Shown: positions 22,806 through 35,812 of the stretch, in pieces | Layout of the letters: each line of letters begins with the position of its first letter | Position numbering within the stretch: position 1 is the first letter of the stretch | Origin: Turbatrix aceti | Taxonomy: Eukaryota; Nematoda; Chromadorea; Rhabditida; Panagrolaimidae | Assembly: GCA_963969345.1 (NCBI GenBank) | Contig: OZ017768.1 | Location: 5,046,718 to 5,110,717 of the forward strand | Direction: 5' to 3' | DNA: 64,000 nt | The notes under the pieces: generated by a model | Databases searched by the model: none | The model's input: only the letters and a program-made list of their open reading frames with translations | What the model was told of the DNA's origin: nothing | Position numbers and translations under genes: made by a program

Positions 22806-25800
22806 ATGCTTTTTCAGACAATTCTGGCTGAACACGATTCTTCTCCGATGTCTGAATCCCAGATTCGGCGTTGCTACAGGCGCTACTCCGATCCAATCAG
22901 GTTACGCGAGTCTCACGACGCTTTTCTACGCATCTGGAACAGTAAGTTATCCCCTTTTTAGCGATCATACTGTATGTTGTACGAGATCTCGTATTTTGGT
23001 CAGACAATTAAAAAATTTTTTTAAAAACCATAGGAAGTGTTTAGAGCCGCCAAGGATAAAAAGATACATAATCGGCTTACGGCACTGCACTTTTTTTAGA
23101 CAAAAGACCACCTACGCCTGTTAATCCGCTGTGCGTGCTCCGAGCAAGGGCACAGGCCCTCGTCGGCCTCACAGATACTAGGGCGGCTATCAACTGGGCC
23201 TTCTCGCCTCGCAAGGGGCCTCGAATCAACCACACAGCCATCGATCCTGAGCTGAGAAAACTGCGTGAACGCTATGAAAAGAGAATTGAAAGAAGACGAT
23301 CGCTGTCGCTGGCGAACAGTCACTGGGCCCCGGCGAGGGTCAACCTGCCCCAGAGCGCCATTCTTGACAAATGTAAGTTTCCATCATCAACCTTTGCCCT
23401 ATTTTTAATTTGCTGGGATTTCAAATTTCTATTTTTGGCGGTTTCCAATTAAGTATGTACGCCACTTTTTCACTTTTCCGTGAAAAAAGTTTTTTTCGTG
23501 GAAGACAAATTTATTTTTGCGAGATTGGCTTCGTCGACTTTTTTGCGGGTGCGCGCCTAGGAGCAGTCAAGGAGTGCTTTCCGAGTTTTTCCAACTTCTG
23601 GAAGGCGCAGAGAGGGTCGTTTGGCGAATTAATGAGCCGCTGAGTCCATGTTTGTGCGGGCTTGCCCTTATTATCCGTTGCTCACTTTTTGGTCTGCTTT
23701 GGCCACTCAAAAACACGCTGGCTGCAAAAAATGACAGTGCAGGAGCAAAAAATGTCCAGGACAGGACCGAGGACCGGCGATCGTTGGTGTCCCTCAGGAT
23801 TACGTCGCAGACGTCACCAAAATCATGATGAATCGTTGTTATTTGTTGTCTCGCGAAAAAAAAGCGAAGAGGGGGTGTCAGCGGCCTGCAAAATCGCACG
23901 TTTCTGCACTCCCGCCCGAGGAGCAGTGCTTTTGAGTGAGAAAATAGATTGGTGCACCGGGGAGGAAGGGAGTGACTGATTATTCGCACCGGGTGCCAAA
24001 AACGAGAAATGAGAAACGAGGATCAGTCAGTCACTTCCGGCAGAGATCGCAACTGATGTGAGCGCTCAACAAACAGCTGGCCTTCAGTTTTCTTTGCTAC
24101 TGACAATTTTTATCACGATTAACACATGTTGAGTTCGTCGAAGGCTAATCACCGCTTTTGAGGCAAAAAAATGCGAAAAAGACGACAGCTCGTCTTATGA
24201 TCTCTTTAAAAAATAATAAATAGTCATTTGAACTTTTGAAGGTCAATTGAAATAAATAAATATTTTTTAAAGTCACAGCTTGGGAGCGCCTTTGAACATC
24301 CGCTGGGGGACCGACCGGAGAGGGTGTCACTTCCCGACTTTCTTCTCTGGTTTCGAAAAACCGAAAAACAATCGCGCAACCAAACAAACGCAGACGCAGA
24401 CGCATAACCAAACAGAACCTCCCTCGTCTGCGATGGGACGAGACAGTTGGTGGCCACTGGCGAGGCAAACGAGTTTCTTCTCAGGGACTGAGAAAATCGT
24501 TGGACACTGTTCTCACCTGGACACCTGCATGCGGAGTTGGATAAATCGCCTGTCCCAGCAGCGAAGGGCGATTACTGACCGACCGTATCTGATGCGAGTT
24601 GTCACCCTCAGGCGACTGTTCTGGCGGCGAAAACAAGTTTTTGCACTGTCCCAATTCCCGGTAGGGCGATTTGGTCGCATCTGCGACGGCGGCGTAAATT
24701 TAAAAATAACAGCCTCCAAAAAAATATTTATGATTGTTTTTTTATCATGTTTTTCTCCTCGTTGTTACCCAAAAATAAGTTGGGGGGCCTGAAAAAACAT
24801 GGAGAAGGGAGAAGGGTAAACAGGCTCGGCATGCCACCCAGGAATTCTTAGTTTGCCATTGTCGTCGACGGAAACTGCCAGAAGCCAGACATCGTGTTTT
24901 CCGGGACTTGCTAATTGAAGACAGACAGGGCAGCCGGGTGGCGAGATAAACAGGCGTTCGTTTATCTGCACATGTTTTTAATTTTTCTGCAAAAAAATTT
25001 TTAATGGGCATTTGAAAAAATTTATTTCAAATTGCATGCAAGGGTCACGTCAAGATGGCATATCTTCGGTGTCCCAAAGGAGCTAAAAAATTTGCAGAAG
25101 GTCTTGTTTTGCATTCTGCAACGCGACCTGGCTGGTACTCAAGATTAAAGACACCAGAAAGCATAAAACACGATCCTGAGTTGATAACAACGAACATTTT
25201 TGATATTAAATTTCGTATAGTTCACAAATATATTTTTTTAAACTGAAGCATGACGCCAACCAACAAAAACCGGCAATCTTTCCTTTTTTTTCATTTTTTT
25301 TCCGAGAAAAATGACTCCATTTTTTGCTGAACTCCCTGTGTAAAATTTTTTAGTCATTTTTCGACACGGACTGTCAGAATTTTTTTTCACCCCTGATTTA
25401 ATCTGACTCCCAAACCAGAAATGTTCCTGTGGCGTGACTGGATAGGGATATACTGGACATGACTCGGCTCGCGGGGGCTCATGGCTTTCGGGCTGCGCTC
25501 AATTATGTGTGAATGAAAGCGGATTTATGCTTTTTTGAACGCGGACAACATTTGACTTTTTTTCCGCTGGATTTTCGGATTTTACAGCCTCCCTCTAAAA
25601 AAAGTGTGTTTTGCTGAACATGGAAGTCGACGGAGCAGGAAACCGGCATTTTTGAACAATAAGATCAAATTTATTTTTTTTTTGAAAAAAAACTGGGAAT
25701 GGAATAAAAAATAATTTTAAATAATAAATATTTTTTTTTTCAGATGAAAAAATGCTTCCCCTGAAAAGACGATGTCTGTCAGAAGCAGCGCTGATAGACT

Positions 25801-26129
25801 TCGCCGACGAGCTCGAACCTGTCTTCCTGTCTCCCGGCTCGTCCAAGAGGGTATCCTTCAACGCACCCACCGTGAAGCGACGCTCTCTGCTCTCGGAGGT
25901 CTCGAAGAAGAAGATCCTCCTCAACGACAACGACCTCATCCTCCACGAAGACTACCCCCTCACTTACATGGACTACACGCAGTTCCAGGCGTGGCGGCAA
26001 GGCCAGCACTTCCGGGCCGCGGCTTCGGGCTGCGATGCCGACGACGACGACGACGCGCTCGACGGCAAGGGCAAGGAACAGGTGCTGCGCGTCGTCAAAC
26101 TCATCCTTCTGAGCTGTCTGAGGCGGTGA
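22806..26129 (+). CDS. Unrecognised protein with RVxF-type PP1 docking motif
   Basis: Exons are 22806 (or 22848)-22941, 23100-23372 and 25744-26129, and phases agree. Counting from ATG 22848 the protein has 250 residues. ATG 22806 lies in the same frame but would read through a TTTTTCAG sequence ending at 22817, which looks like a cis- or trans-splice acceptor, so ATG 22848 is the safer start. I do not recognise the family. Visible features are a basic region (residues ~80-100, RERYEKRIERRRSLSL), a KRVSF sequence at residues 157-161 that fits the RVxF motif by which regulatory subunits dock to protein phosphatase 1, neighbouring basic-Ser clusters that could be phosphosites, and an acidic run (DADDDDD) near the C-terminus. 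The protein is Arg-rich without signal peptide or membrane span, so probably intracellular. Intron 2 is 2.4 kb. A PP1-regulator role is inference from one short motif. Confidence 0.65.
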
Positions 26130-28816
26130 CGTCTGTGGCATCTGTGACACCGGTGACGGCTCTTCCCAAGCACTTAACTTATCTTCCAGTCTACATGTGT
26201 TTGTTTGTATATGTGCGAGGCATGCGAGTAAACTTTTTAAGGATTCCGGAGGAGGGTTGACTGTGGATAGGGGCTCTGAGACGAACGACGATCGACGATC
26301 GACGATCGACGATCGACGAACGGCGTTTGTTCGTTCGATGTTCTGTTGACAGTCTACGGCGATTTGCATGAAAATATTTATGCCGGCTGTTTTGCACTTC
26401 AATCACGCACGGTTTTTGGAATCAATCTGCAAATCAATCGAGTTTCAAGTTTTTTCTGCAAATCTAGCAGACAAAATCCAAAATCCGTTTATATTTATCA
26501 TCCGTAAAGCGTGATTGACTTTGACATCTTTCAAACGAACGAATTTGCTCTTTTTGACCGACTGTATAATTTTGTATCGGTTGCAATAATTTTTTTTATT
26601 AAAACATTGACATTAAACGCATTGAATGAAGGTCAAAAATCGGGACAAAAAAAATGATCCAGAAACACAAATTTAAAATACATGCACCTAAAATTAGAAT
26701 ACGTTCCACAAAAAAAAATTTTCCAGTGTTCCGTATTCATGTAGTGTCCTGTTTTCGGGGACGTTTTCCTCCCCGTAATTTTGAGTGAGAACGGTATTGT
26801 CTTTAGCACTTCAATTAAGAAATTATTATTCGATCACACATACTTTTTTTTTGTCTCTCCAGCGCTCATTTTTTGACTCACAACAAAAAAAAGAAAAAAA
26901 AGGAAAAAAGTGGGCAGTGTCATGCCCTTTTTTACGAGCCGACCTCAAAATGACCATTTGCGGATGGATATGATAACTGTATTTAATTTCGGGGCACGCG
27001 ATCAGGGGGGGAGGGAGGTGGTCAGTTCACCGCGCCACCCTTCACAGCACGCGCGTACAAATCCGGTTTCAGTGTCGGCCTCCTCGGTCCGAGGCCCGTG
27101 CGCGCGCGCGCTCTCTGCCGTCGTCGCCGATGACGACGACCTCATTTTCCTCGGGATAAATTTTCACTTTCAATCCACGCGAAAAAACCGGTGGCTGCGA
27201 GCGCCGCGGAGGCGTCAAAGATGCACGGAGTTGTTTCAGACGCGCGCTGGCCCTGGAGGAAAGAAATCGCCCCTCATTCGACCGTCATTTACCCATTTTC
27301 GACGATTTTAGGGTCTCCTTTTCTTTTCAGTTTGTTACTTTTCATTGTGTAGTAAGTTACATTTTTACTGCAGGGTTTTGTGTTTGTCGACGGACGTTTG
27401 TTGCGCCGCGGCTTGCGTGATCACCCCCGTCTCGTCGTACAAGTCGTAATATGTATCCTCGATTGTGCATTTGTTGTTAAATGAGTGTTGCGTGCGAAGA
27501 AGGTTCGATTTAGTTCAGCGGATATGAAATCACTTTTTTTTGGATCGACGCCACTTTTTTTTGTTCAACGGAATCTTAAAACAAACCAATCAGTTTTCGA
27601 CGGTTTTTGAGGGGTCCCACGCATCTTAGAGATCAGTATCAGTCTTTTTTTACAAATTGCGTGTTTCACTCAAATTTTCAAGTGCTTTTTAATTGAGTAT
27701 CAGCTGGAGACGGATGTTTTGATCTTGTCTGACCGCGCCCCGTCTGTTTTCCCGAAACTGTCTCGATTCGATCATAAAATTTTTGTACGTGGAAAAAAGT
27801 GCGCTCCAAGTTGAATAAAATTTTTGTCCAAATACCCCCCCCCCCCTAAAGCGTGCTTCAGACCTTAAAAGCGTGTGTTCCGATGGGAAAGTGTTTGATC
27901 ACGGTCCCAAGTGACGTATCACGTACGTCCTACGTATATAAGCCGGCTGTTTTGTGCGTTTTATGGTTTATGATAGTTTTATTTTCGTGTTATACCGTTA
28001 TTGCTACGGACCGGCTGGGAATCCGGCTTAACCGTAGATGGCCTGCATCGAACGTGATACATTTGCATGGACAACCGGTTCGTAACCGGTCCGGTTGGGA
28101 AGCTACAGGGGCGCCAGCGGTGGGGGAGGGGGATACATACCTGTTCCCCTGGACTTTCCCTTTTCGCGGGTAGGCACGAACCACGAACGTCAGCCACAGA
28201 AAAAGGAGGCAATTTTCCTCGCGTGACCTGGATCCAATGCCGTCGCGTCGGAGATTGATTCGACGTCCATCGTCTATCGTCGCCTTTTGCCTTGATCCTG
28301 ATCCTCTTTTTGGAGGGAGATCCGTGGGGTCGTCTTGCGCGAGGAGCGGGGAACTTTGGTGTGCACTTTTTTTTTTCGACGGGTTCCGCGTTGTCGTCGT
28401 CGTCGTCGTTGTCTTTCTTGTTCGTTCGTGTGATCCCATATCCTCCTCATCGACTGACTCCAGGCTCTGCTGCACCGAACGTCATGCGCTGACAGGACAG
28501 CGCCTTGGGCAACCCAGCTAGCCATCCGTGCGCGCCGGATTGAGTCACTTCCCCCCCCCCTCCAAACCCGTCTCCCGCGACACAAAGCAAAGCCTGTGCA
28601 AAACCTGTCTGTAGAGAACAGAAAAAGATACATCCCGCTCGTGATTCGGGGCCAGTGTTGTCCTCTACCCACTGCCCACCACGTCCCCCGTCCCACAAGC
28701 CTTTACGACGTCTTTCGCGTGTTAACACCATATACCTCCTCCAATGTAACCCGCCGATCAATCGAACACCATTCAAAGCCAAGTCGCCTGCTATCAAATT
28801 TTTTCCATCGGTCGGC
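26130..28816. other. Gene-poor stretch with simple repeats
   Basis: No exon is supported. It contains a 7-bp tandem repeat at 26288-26322, a poly-C tract near 27835, a TATATAA box-like word at about 27936, and poly-C near 28551. The part just before 28817 should hold the ADAMTS-like promoter or 5' UTR. Confidence 0.4.
26288..26322. repeat. 7-bp tandem repeat (ACGATCG)n
   Basis: Four perfect ACGATCG units are followed by one ACGAACG unit. The unit contains the palindrome CGATCG. It lies in the 3' flank of the PP1-motif gene. Confidence 0.85.
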
Positions 28817-31800
28817 ATGACTCAATCACTCACACTTCTCCTAGCCATACATTACTCTATATTTGCCGTTATTTGGCACTCTGCTTTCGTAAGTTTATTT
28901 TTTGAAAAGCAAATTTCGCATTTGACAAAAATTTTCGTGTCGAGAGTATCAAAAATTTAAAACATCTTTTTTGTGCCAATTTTGTCTTTTTTTCAGGCAT
29001 TTCATCACAAATTAACAAAACGAGAATTGATCTCAACTTTCGGTATCGACAAGCACCATGCCGTGCCGGATTACGAGGTCATCCGACCAGTGCCGACCCA
29101 CAACGACAACGGAGATCTCGAGCAACTCACTTTTACGGCATGGAACCGATCCTTCGTCGTAGACCTCACAAAAAACTCCCGCTTGATAAGCAATTCCGTC
29201 GAAATGGTTGTGCGCGACTCGAGTGGCATTGTCAGTCAGAGGCAAGGCCTGCCCCCTCACCTGCGCGTGGATTGCCACTACGTAGGCTCGGTTGCCGGAT
29301 CCGACGACGTCAAAGCTGCCATTTCGTTTTGCGAACGCCTCAGAGGGGTCATCGTTATGGACGACCACTTTCTCATGCTCCAGACCTTGCCGGACAGAAT
29401 TAAAAATGAAACAGTGAGTTTTTGAAAGAACAAAGCGACGAACGATTTCATTTTGCCCTAAAATCTAAGGATCGAAGGATTTCGGCATTTTTGACACGAA
29501 AAACTATTTAAAAACCAATTTTTTTTCTTGTGTTCGCACGAGTCGTTAATTGACGATTGACAATTGACGATCGTCGATTGCGATCGAAAGTCGTCTTTTA
29601 TCCATCTCTGCGGTTACGCGACTTTACGATAATTACCCAACGTTCGTGCAACAAAAATACATCCGCGTTCAATTGTTCGCTTTGTTGCAGGAAGGCGGCG
29701 AGCACGTGATCTACAAACGAGAAGCGGGTCTCCTGAATCCCCTCGAGCACTACTCCTTCAGCGAAGACGACAAGGCCGTCAACGATAACTCCCTGGATGG
29801 CTTCTGTGACGTCAGTAAGTCGATTGATGATCCACCGGCTTCACTTGCTTCGCCGCAGTCTGTGCCAGGTCCGCTTTTTGCCTTTCAGCCTTGCGTGTTG
29901 ATATTCGTGTGTATATGTGCACTTCTGCCTTCCTTCCAAGCCGTGCTTGTTTTGCTGTGTTCACGTCCACTGTTCGCTCCGAAGCACAGACACAGAGACC
30001 ACTTTTTTCGATGAGTCATGAGTGTAGCTTTCGGTTCTTTCACGTCGGATCAAGTGGTGCCTGTTGTTTACAAACCAGTCTGTTTACAGGCCCTTTAGGG
30101 TCCTTTTGACTCACACAAAGGACAGACCCATGTTTTGATCGTAAAATTTGATTTTGACCACTGCCGTTTTTCAAAAATCAAAAACTGGATTTTGACGTTG
30201 TGGATTTTTCAATTGTGACTCAATTTACAGAAAAAAAATTTTAAGTAATGTATTACTTTCACAAAAGTAATAAATTGCTAAAATTGTGTTTTTTACTTTC
30301 ACCAAAGTAATATATCACTTATCTGCAAGTAATATAATCCTTCCAGGGAAACAATAGTGCAAAATATTTTTTTGTGAGAAGGGAACGCATTTTGGATTAT
30401 TCCGGGGTCCTTTGCCCAAAATTGAGCACTCCCAAGATTTTTGATGTGTGTGCGTGCATTTTGCCACATGCTTTGCATCTGTTTAACGCTGAGTTGTAGA
30501 TGAGAGCACCCACGTGTTCAACTACACAGTGCCATCGGAGGCGAAACTCGATTCGCTCTTCATCTTCCCCCAGCACGACCCAATCACGCTCGAGATCGGT
30601 CTCTTCCTCGACAGCAAGCTCTACGAGCACTTTGAGCGCGAGTTCTCCCAGGACGCCGAGCAGCACCTGACCGAATTCGCTCTGGCACTCATCAACAATG
30701 TTCACGTGCTCTATCAGCAGCCCTCGCTGTCTCCCAATCTCGATGTCGTCATCGTGCGTTTTGAAATGTGGAAACAGCAGCCGCCGCCTCTGGAAACGGC
30801 TCTCCACAAAAACGGACAGGCGCAGACTTTGCTCGACTCATTTTGTCGCTACCAGGCCCGGATCAATCCGGGATCTGATCTCTCTGATGCCGGGCACTGG
30901 GATCACGGTGTGCTCCTCACCGGGTACGATATTTATCATACTACGACCTCAGTGGCGGGTGTCGCTCCCGTGGCGAGGATGTGCGATGAAATCTTTGCGT
31001 GCAGCCTCGTTGAGGGCCTTCACCTGGGCAGGAGCTTCGTTCTCGCTCACGAGATGGGGCATAAGTGAGTTTTTTACTGTTTTCAAAGCCGCTGACTGTT
31101 TTATAAATGATTTAGCATGGGCATGGTGCACGACGGAGTACAAAACCAATGTCCGCGCGGCTGCTGTCTCATGTCCGCGGTCAACGGCGCCGGAAAAACC
31201 ACCTGGAGCACCTGTTCCGTCCGGGAGTTTAACTCATTTTTGCTTCAACTCGAGTGAGTTTTTTTTATCCAGCCAGACAGGAATTTATTTTTTTAGCGAA
31301 AGCGGCCGCGGGAACTGCCTCAGAGACCCGGCAGAAAGCATCACGTCCCACGACCACCTGGCTGACGGTCGCCTACCTGGCCAGCGGTACACCGCCGACC
31401 AACAATGCTCATACTTTTGGGGCCGCGATTACCAAGTCGAAATCCCGGCAGGCAGACAAATGTCTGACATCTGCCGCATTTTGTGGTGCGGAAACAGCGG
31501 ATCCACAATTTCCACAGCCCATCCTGCGCTAGAAGGCTCGTTTTGTGGTACAGGGCACTGGTGCCAGGAAGGCCGGTGCCAGCCCTGGCATCAGCCCTCT
31601 GCCTTGCCTCCCATCGTCCACGGTGGGTGGTCTGAGTGGGCGAGCACGCAGAAGGCGTGTCCCATTTCACCCTGCCAGGTGACCGGCTCGATCAATCTCA
31701 AATCACAGCTCCGCACCTGCACGCTGCCGGCTCCCAACAACGGCGGAAATCACTGTTCTGGGGCCAATATTCGCGGTATCGTCTGCGGCGAAGCGACGTC

Positions 31801-34800
31801 GTCTTGCAGCGGATTGTCGCGTCAGGAGTTCGGAAACCGACTTTGCACGGCTATCAAAAACGATCAAAACAGACCCGATCGTCAGCTCAGTGGGCTCAGC
31901 TTCATGCGTGAGTTTTTTTCTGTTCGCGCACTTTTTTCAGCAAAATTTCCAAATTTTGGATTTATTTGCGTCTAATTATCATATTTCAATGCCGGAGGCT
32001 TTAAAGATAACATTTTTAGACCACACTCAGCCCTGCAAGATCTGGTGCCATGTTGCCGATTCAGAATTAATTCGGAACAAAGGACAGTACCCGAACGGTT
32101 CGCCCTGCGGGGTCAACCAATTCTGCGTTGCCGGCTCTTGTCTTGTAAGTTTGATCGTTTATTTTTTAGTTTCCGATTGAAACGCGTTTTCAGACATTAT
32201 CCTGCGACAGCAAAGCAGTCGTCGCCGAAGACACGGATTGCCCAGCCCACGCCAATTCCAAAAAATCCGTTGACAAGTGGGATCCCTGGTCGGAGTGGTC
32301 GCCCTGCAGCGTGTCATGCGCAACTCCCGATGTCAAGCCTCTTCAGCGACGGAACAGACAGTGCCTGTCCCCCACTTCCGTTAGTTTTGCCGTTATCATC
32401 CTTGCCAATGCATTTTTTCTCGTTTCAGAGTTGTCCCGGTGACAAACAAGAAACCCGTATATGCTCACCTGCCCCGCCAAAATGCGCTCAGACCGGTGAA
32501 TGGTCCACCTGGTCGGAATGCTCCCGGTCGTGCGGCGGAGGTGTATCATCTCGCCGACGAGATTGTCTGTCAGGAAAATGCTCTGAAGCACTCGAAGAAA
32601 CCCAGCCTTGCAATGGCATTTCCTGCCCGGAATGGACATCCTGGGGCCTGTGGACGACTTGCTCATCGTCCTGCGGTCCAGGACAACGCTCCCGCACCCG
32701 GTCCTGCCCAGGAGCAGTCTGCGACGGAGAGGCAAACCAGATCGAAGTCTGCTTCGACCGGCCTTGTGTCGCTGACGAATCCTGGGGCGAATGGCAGCCG
32801 TGCTCTGTCTCCTGCGGCATTGGATTCCAGCTCAGAGAACGCCTGTGCAACGGAGCGCTCTGCGGAGAGAACAGCAAGCAGGCCAGGACCTGCAATGTCC
32901 AAGACTGCAACAAGCTTCCTTTGGCAGGTGCCGCGCGGCATCTCTGGGGCCAGTGGACTTCCTGGTCTCCCTGTTCGACAACCTGCGGCGAAGGTTTTCA
33001 AACAAGAGAACGCAAATGCCTTACCGATGATAATTGTCCCGTTGTCGAGCCGAAGAACCAGGAACGAAGGTGCGTTCTTGGCCCTTGCCCGGCGTGGTCA
33101 GCGTGGGGCGCATGGTCGGCCGAGTGCGTCGGCTGTTCCCCCCTCGATTTCCGAACCCGGCACCGCTCGTGTCGTTCGCCCGCCGATGACAGCGACTCTA
33201 CAGTTTGTCCGGGCAATGCCATGCAATTTGAAAACTGCGATGCCATCTGCCGCAACGAGGCTGTTCGCAGATCCCCGCCGACCGAAGACAACAACAACGG
33301 GCTGCAGCCGATCCTCATCACCCCCAACACCGGCAACCAGGCCGACTGGGGCCCGTGGCAGGAGTGGCTGCCGTGCTCCGTCACTTGTGGAGGAGGCATC
33401 CGGGAGCGCGTGCGATTCTGCCCTGAGGGAAAGGACTGCCATCACCGAGGCCTCAGCTTCGAGCTGGAAGAGTGCAGTCTCGACTCGTGCCAGAGCATCA
33501 AGACACATCAGTGGACGGAATGGACAGAGTGGAGCTCGTGTTCTGTTGCCTGCGGAGGGGGGAGACAGGTGCGGCAGCGCAAGTGCCGAGCTTTCTTTGT
33601 TTTCCTCTGCGACGGACCTTCTCACGAGGAAAAACCGTGCAACGTCGAGCAATGCGTGCACGAGGTTGGAATCTCGGAAGCCGCTGTCGTTTCAAGAAAT
33701 TCTGATTACGGTGAGATTTTTTTAGCGTTCTCATATGATATGTTCGGCAATTGAACCCGAAAATTTTGGGGTGTCCCGGCACGAATTTGAAATTTTTTGT
33801 ATCTAAAACTGTTGCAATAATTTAATTGTACGTAAATTTATGCGTTGTGGATACAAACGCAAATATTACGTATTTCGAAGCCAAATTTGGTATTTCGAAC
33901 AGTTTTTCTATTTTTTTCACAATTTGAACTTTTTGGGTTTCTGAACCAAAAAATTCGAAAAACCCGAATTCAAACCCAAAACTTTTTCTTAACCTAACAA
34001 CACTAATTTTTTTTATAATTTCATTTTTTCAGCCCCCGAATGGTCGACCTGGAGTCTGTGGTCAGCGTGCAGCTGTCTGACATCGACTCAATCCCGTCGG
34101 CGCTTCTGCAAGATCCTCGATCCCGCGGTTCAGGGCTTCTGCACGGGCAGCATCGTTGACCAACGCTCCTGCCATCCGGAGTCATGTACCCCGGAGGCAG
34201 GTGGATGGTCAGCGTGGTCCGAGTGGTCGCAGTGCTCCAAGGACTGCGGCTCGCCTGGCCACCGCATCCGGAACCGCATGTGCTCCGATCCGCTGCCTTC
34301 CAACAGAGGCTCGTACTGCGTGGGGTACTCCTTCGACCAGCAGACATGCGAGGCGGCTTCCGGCACCTGCGTGGGTACTCCTGTTAACGGAGGGTGGTCC
34401 GAGTGGACGACGTGGTCGACGTGCTCTAACCCGTGCTCCAACGGTCAGCGCTCGAGGACCCGGTTTTGCTCGTCGCCGCGGCCGTCGAACGGAGGACTTC
34501 AGTGCACCGGTAGCGATTTTGAGCTCAAAGCATGCATGGATTCCGAGCTCTGTGGCAAATGTGAGTTTTGAAGGTTCAAGGCACTGAAGTTGATTTTTAT
34601 TACTGGTCACCACCAAAGATGGGCGATAGACCGTTTTTTTTTGTTTTCGAACGAGCACAAATATTTCGTTAATTTTGTTCGAGAAATCAAACGAACGTGA
34701 ACATTTTTTACCGTGTACACGAACGAACAACAAACAAATTATTTTCGATACTTATTCAAAAAATATTTCTGGACCGAAAAACGTAAACTGCGGTTTTATG

Positions 34801-35615
34801 CATTTTTACGTTTTCGAGAACATTTTTTTCTACATTTTTTATGGTCGATTTCGGCACAATGAAATTAATTTTATCCGAATTTTTGTTCGTTTTATCTGTT
34901 CGGAAGTTTTATCTTTGTTCACGAACGAACTCGGAAAAAGCAAATCTGTTCTCGAACGAACACTAATGCAAAAATTTGAATTTGTCTGCGAACATACACA
35001 AACATTCACCTATTTCTGGTCACCACTGTTTTTCTTACGCACGGAATGTCACTTTAGCCACGAACGGTTCCTGGACCGAATGGGGCCCCTGGAGCCCCTG
35101 TTCCGCCCCGTGCGGGCTCTCTTTCAAGCACCGCACTCGTTTCTGCTCCAATCCAGCACCCGAAGGTGCGGGTGCGCCTTGTTCCGGCCTGCCTATCACG
35201 ACTTCACTTTGCACCACCGCTCCTTGTCCCAGTAATATTTTTTATATACTTTTTAAATTTTTTTTCACATGTAAAAACTTTTTTTCACCTGCAGACGCCA
35301 TCGACGGGCGCTGGGGACCCTGGTCCACGTGGTCACCTTGCACATCTGATTGCCACGGCACAGGCACACGCACCAGGTTTTCTTTTTTTTTTCAAATGCA
35401 CGTTGTCAACTTTTTTTACACGGTTTTTTTTTAGGACAAGACCCTGCGTTCCGCCTCTGAACGGCGGCCACACGTGTTACGGCAAAGCAACGGACTCCGC
35501 CCCCTGCCAGCCGGAGCCCGTCATGGACGACGGCTTTTGCAGCACCATTCTTCGCCACGCTCAGGCTCTCGAAACGGTTTTCTCATCCTTCAGCATGACC
35601 CGTAGCATCCGGTAA
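28817..35615 (+). CDS. ADAMTS-like secreted metalloprotease with ~14 TSP1 repeats
   Basis: Thirteen exons join in phase: 28817-28888, 28997-29413, 29691-29814, 30500-31064, 31116-31253, 31297-31907, 32020-32144, 32194-32379, 32429-33710, 34033-34560, 35058-35231, 35295-35376 and 35435-35615. The product is 1494 residues. A signal peptide starts at ATG 28817. A prodomain (to ~residue 210) precedes a reprolysin-type catalytic domain with the complete zinc motif HEMGHNMGMVHD at residues 388-399 (H388, H392, H398, E389) and a Met-turn (CCLMS). A disintegrin-like and Cys-rich region with a central TSP1 module follows, then about thirteen more TSP1 repeats (WSxWSxCSxxCG type). ADAMTS enzymes cleave matrix proteoglycans and guide cell migration. 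The long TSP1 array resembles nematode ADT-1/GON-1 rather than MIG-17. I see no clear RxKR furin site and no C-terminal PLAC domain. Poly(A) signal at 35781. Confidence 0.92.
34614..35018 (-). mobile_element. hAT-like miniature element, copy b, with perfect 8-bp TSD
   Basis: This 405-bp element lies in intron 10 of the ADAMTS-like gene. Its left end is CAAAGATGGGCGATAG; its right end read on the other strand is CAGAAATAGGTGAATG, and both resemble the CAGGGAT(G)GGC ends typical of hAT transposons. The eight bases before (34606-34613) and after (35019-35026) are identical, GTCACCAC, which is the target-site duplication length of hAT elements. The interior is rich in GAACGAACA words and has no transposase, so it is non-autonomous. 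Confidence 0.85.
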
Positions 35616-35780
35616 CACCGTCTTTCCTGCTCTTGGGTTTTCACTGCCTCGACCTCCTCAAGCCCCGCCCCCTTTCATCGCCCCGCCCCCCTCCATCGCC
35701 CCCTAGGGATAATATTATTGCCGTCACCGTGTTTGTTTGTAATATTCTGGTTAATTTATGACGACGCGACTTTTATGTGA

Positions 35781-35786
35781 AATAAA
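35781..35786 (+). promoter_or_regulatory. Poly(A) signal AATAAA
   Basis: AATAAA lies 166 bases after the ADAMTS-like stop codon. A copy of the same sequence context recurs at about 37123 as part of the segmental duplication. Confidence 0.6.
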
Positions 35787-35812
35787 GTCCAACTAGCCGT
35801 AGTAACGAGGAT

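Noticed and set aside
27853..28173. 106-codon frame with a hydrophobic stretch near a TATATAA word
   Set aside because: No homology, no splice sites and poor codon character; considered chance.
32439..33725. 428-codon alternative frame inside the ADAMTS TSP1 exon
   Set aside because: It is the +1 shadow of a Cys/Trp/Ser-rich exon whose real frame contains ordered TSP1 repeats.
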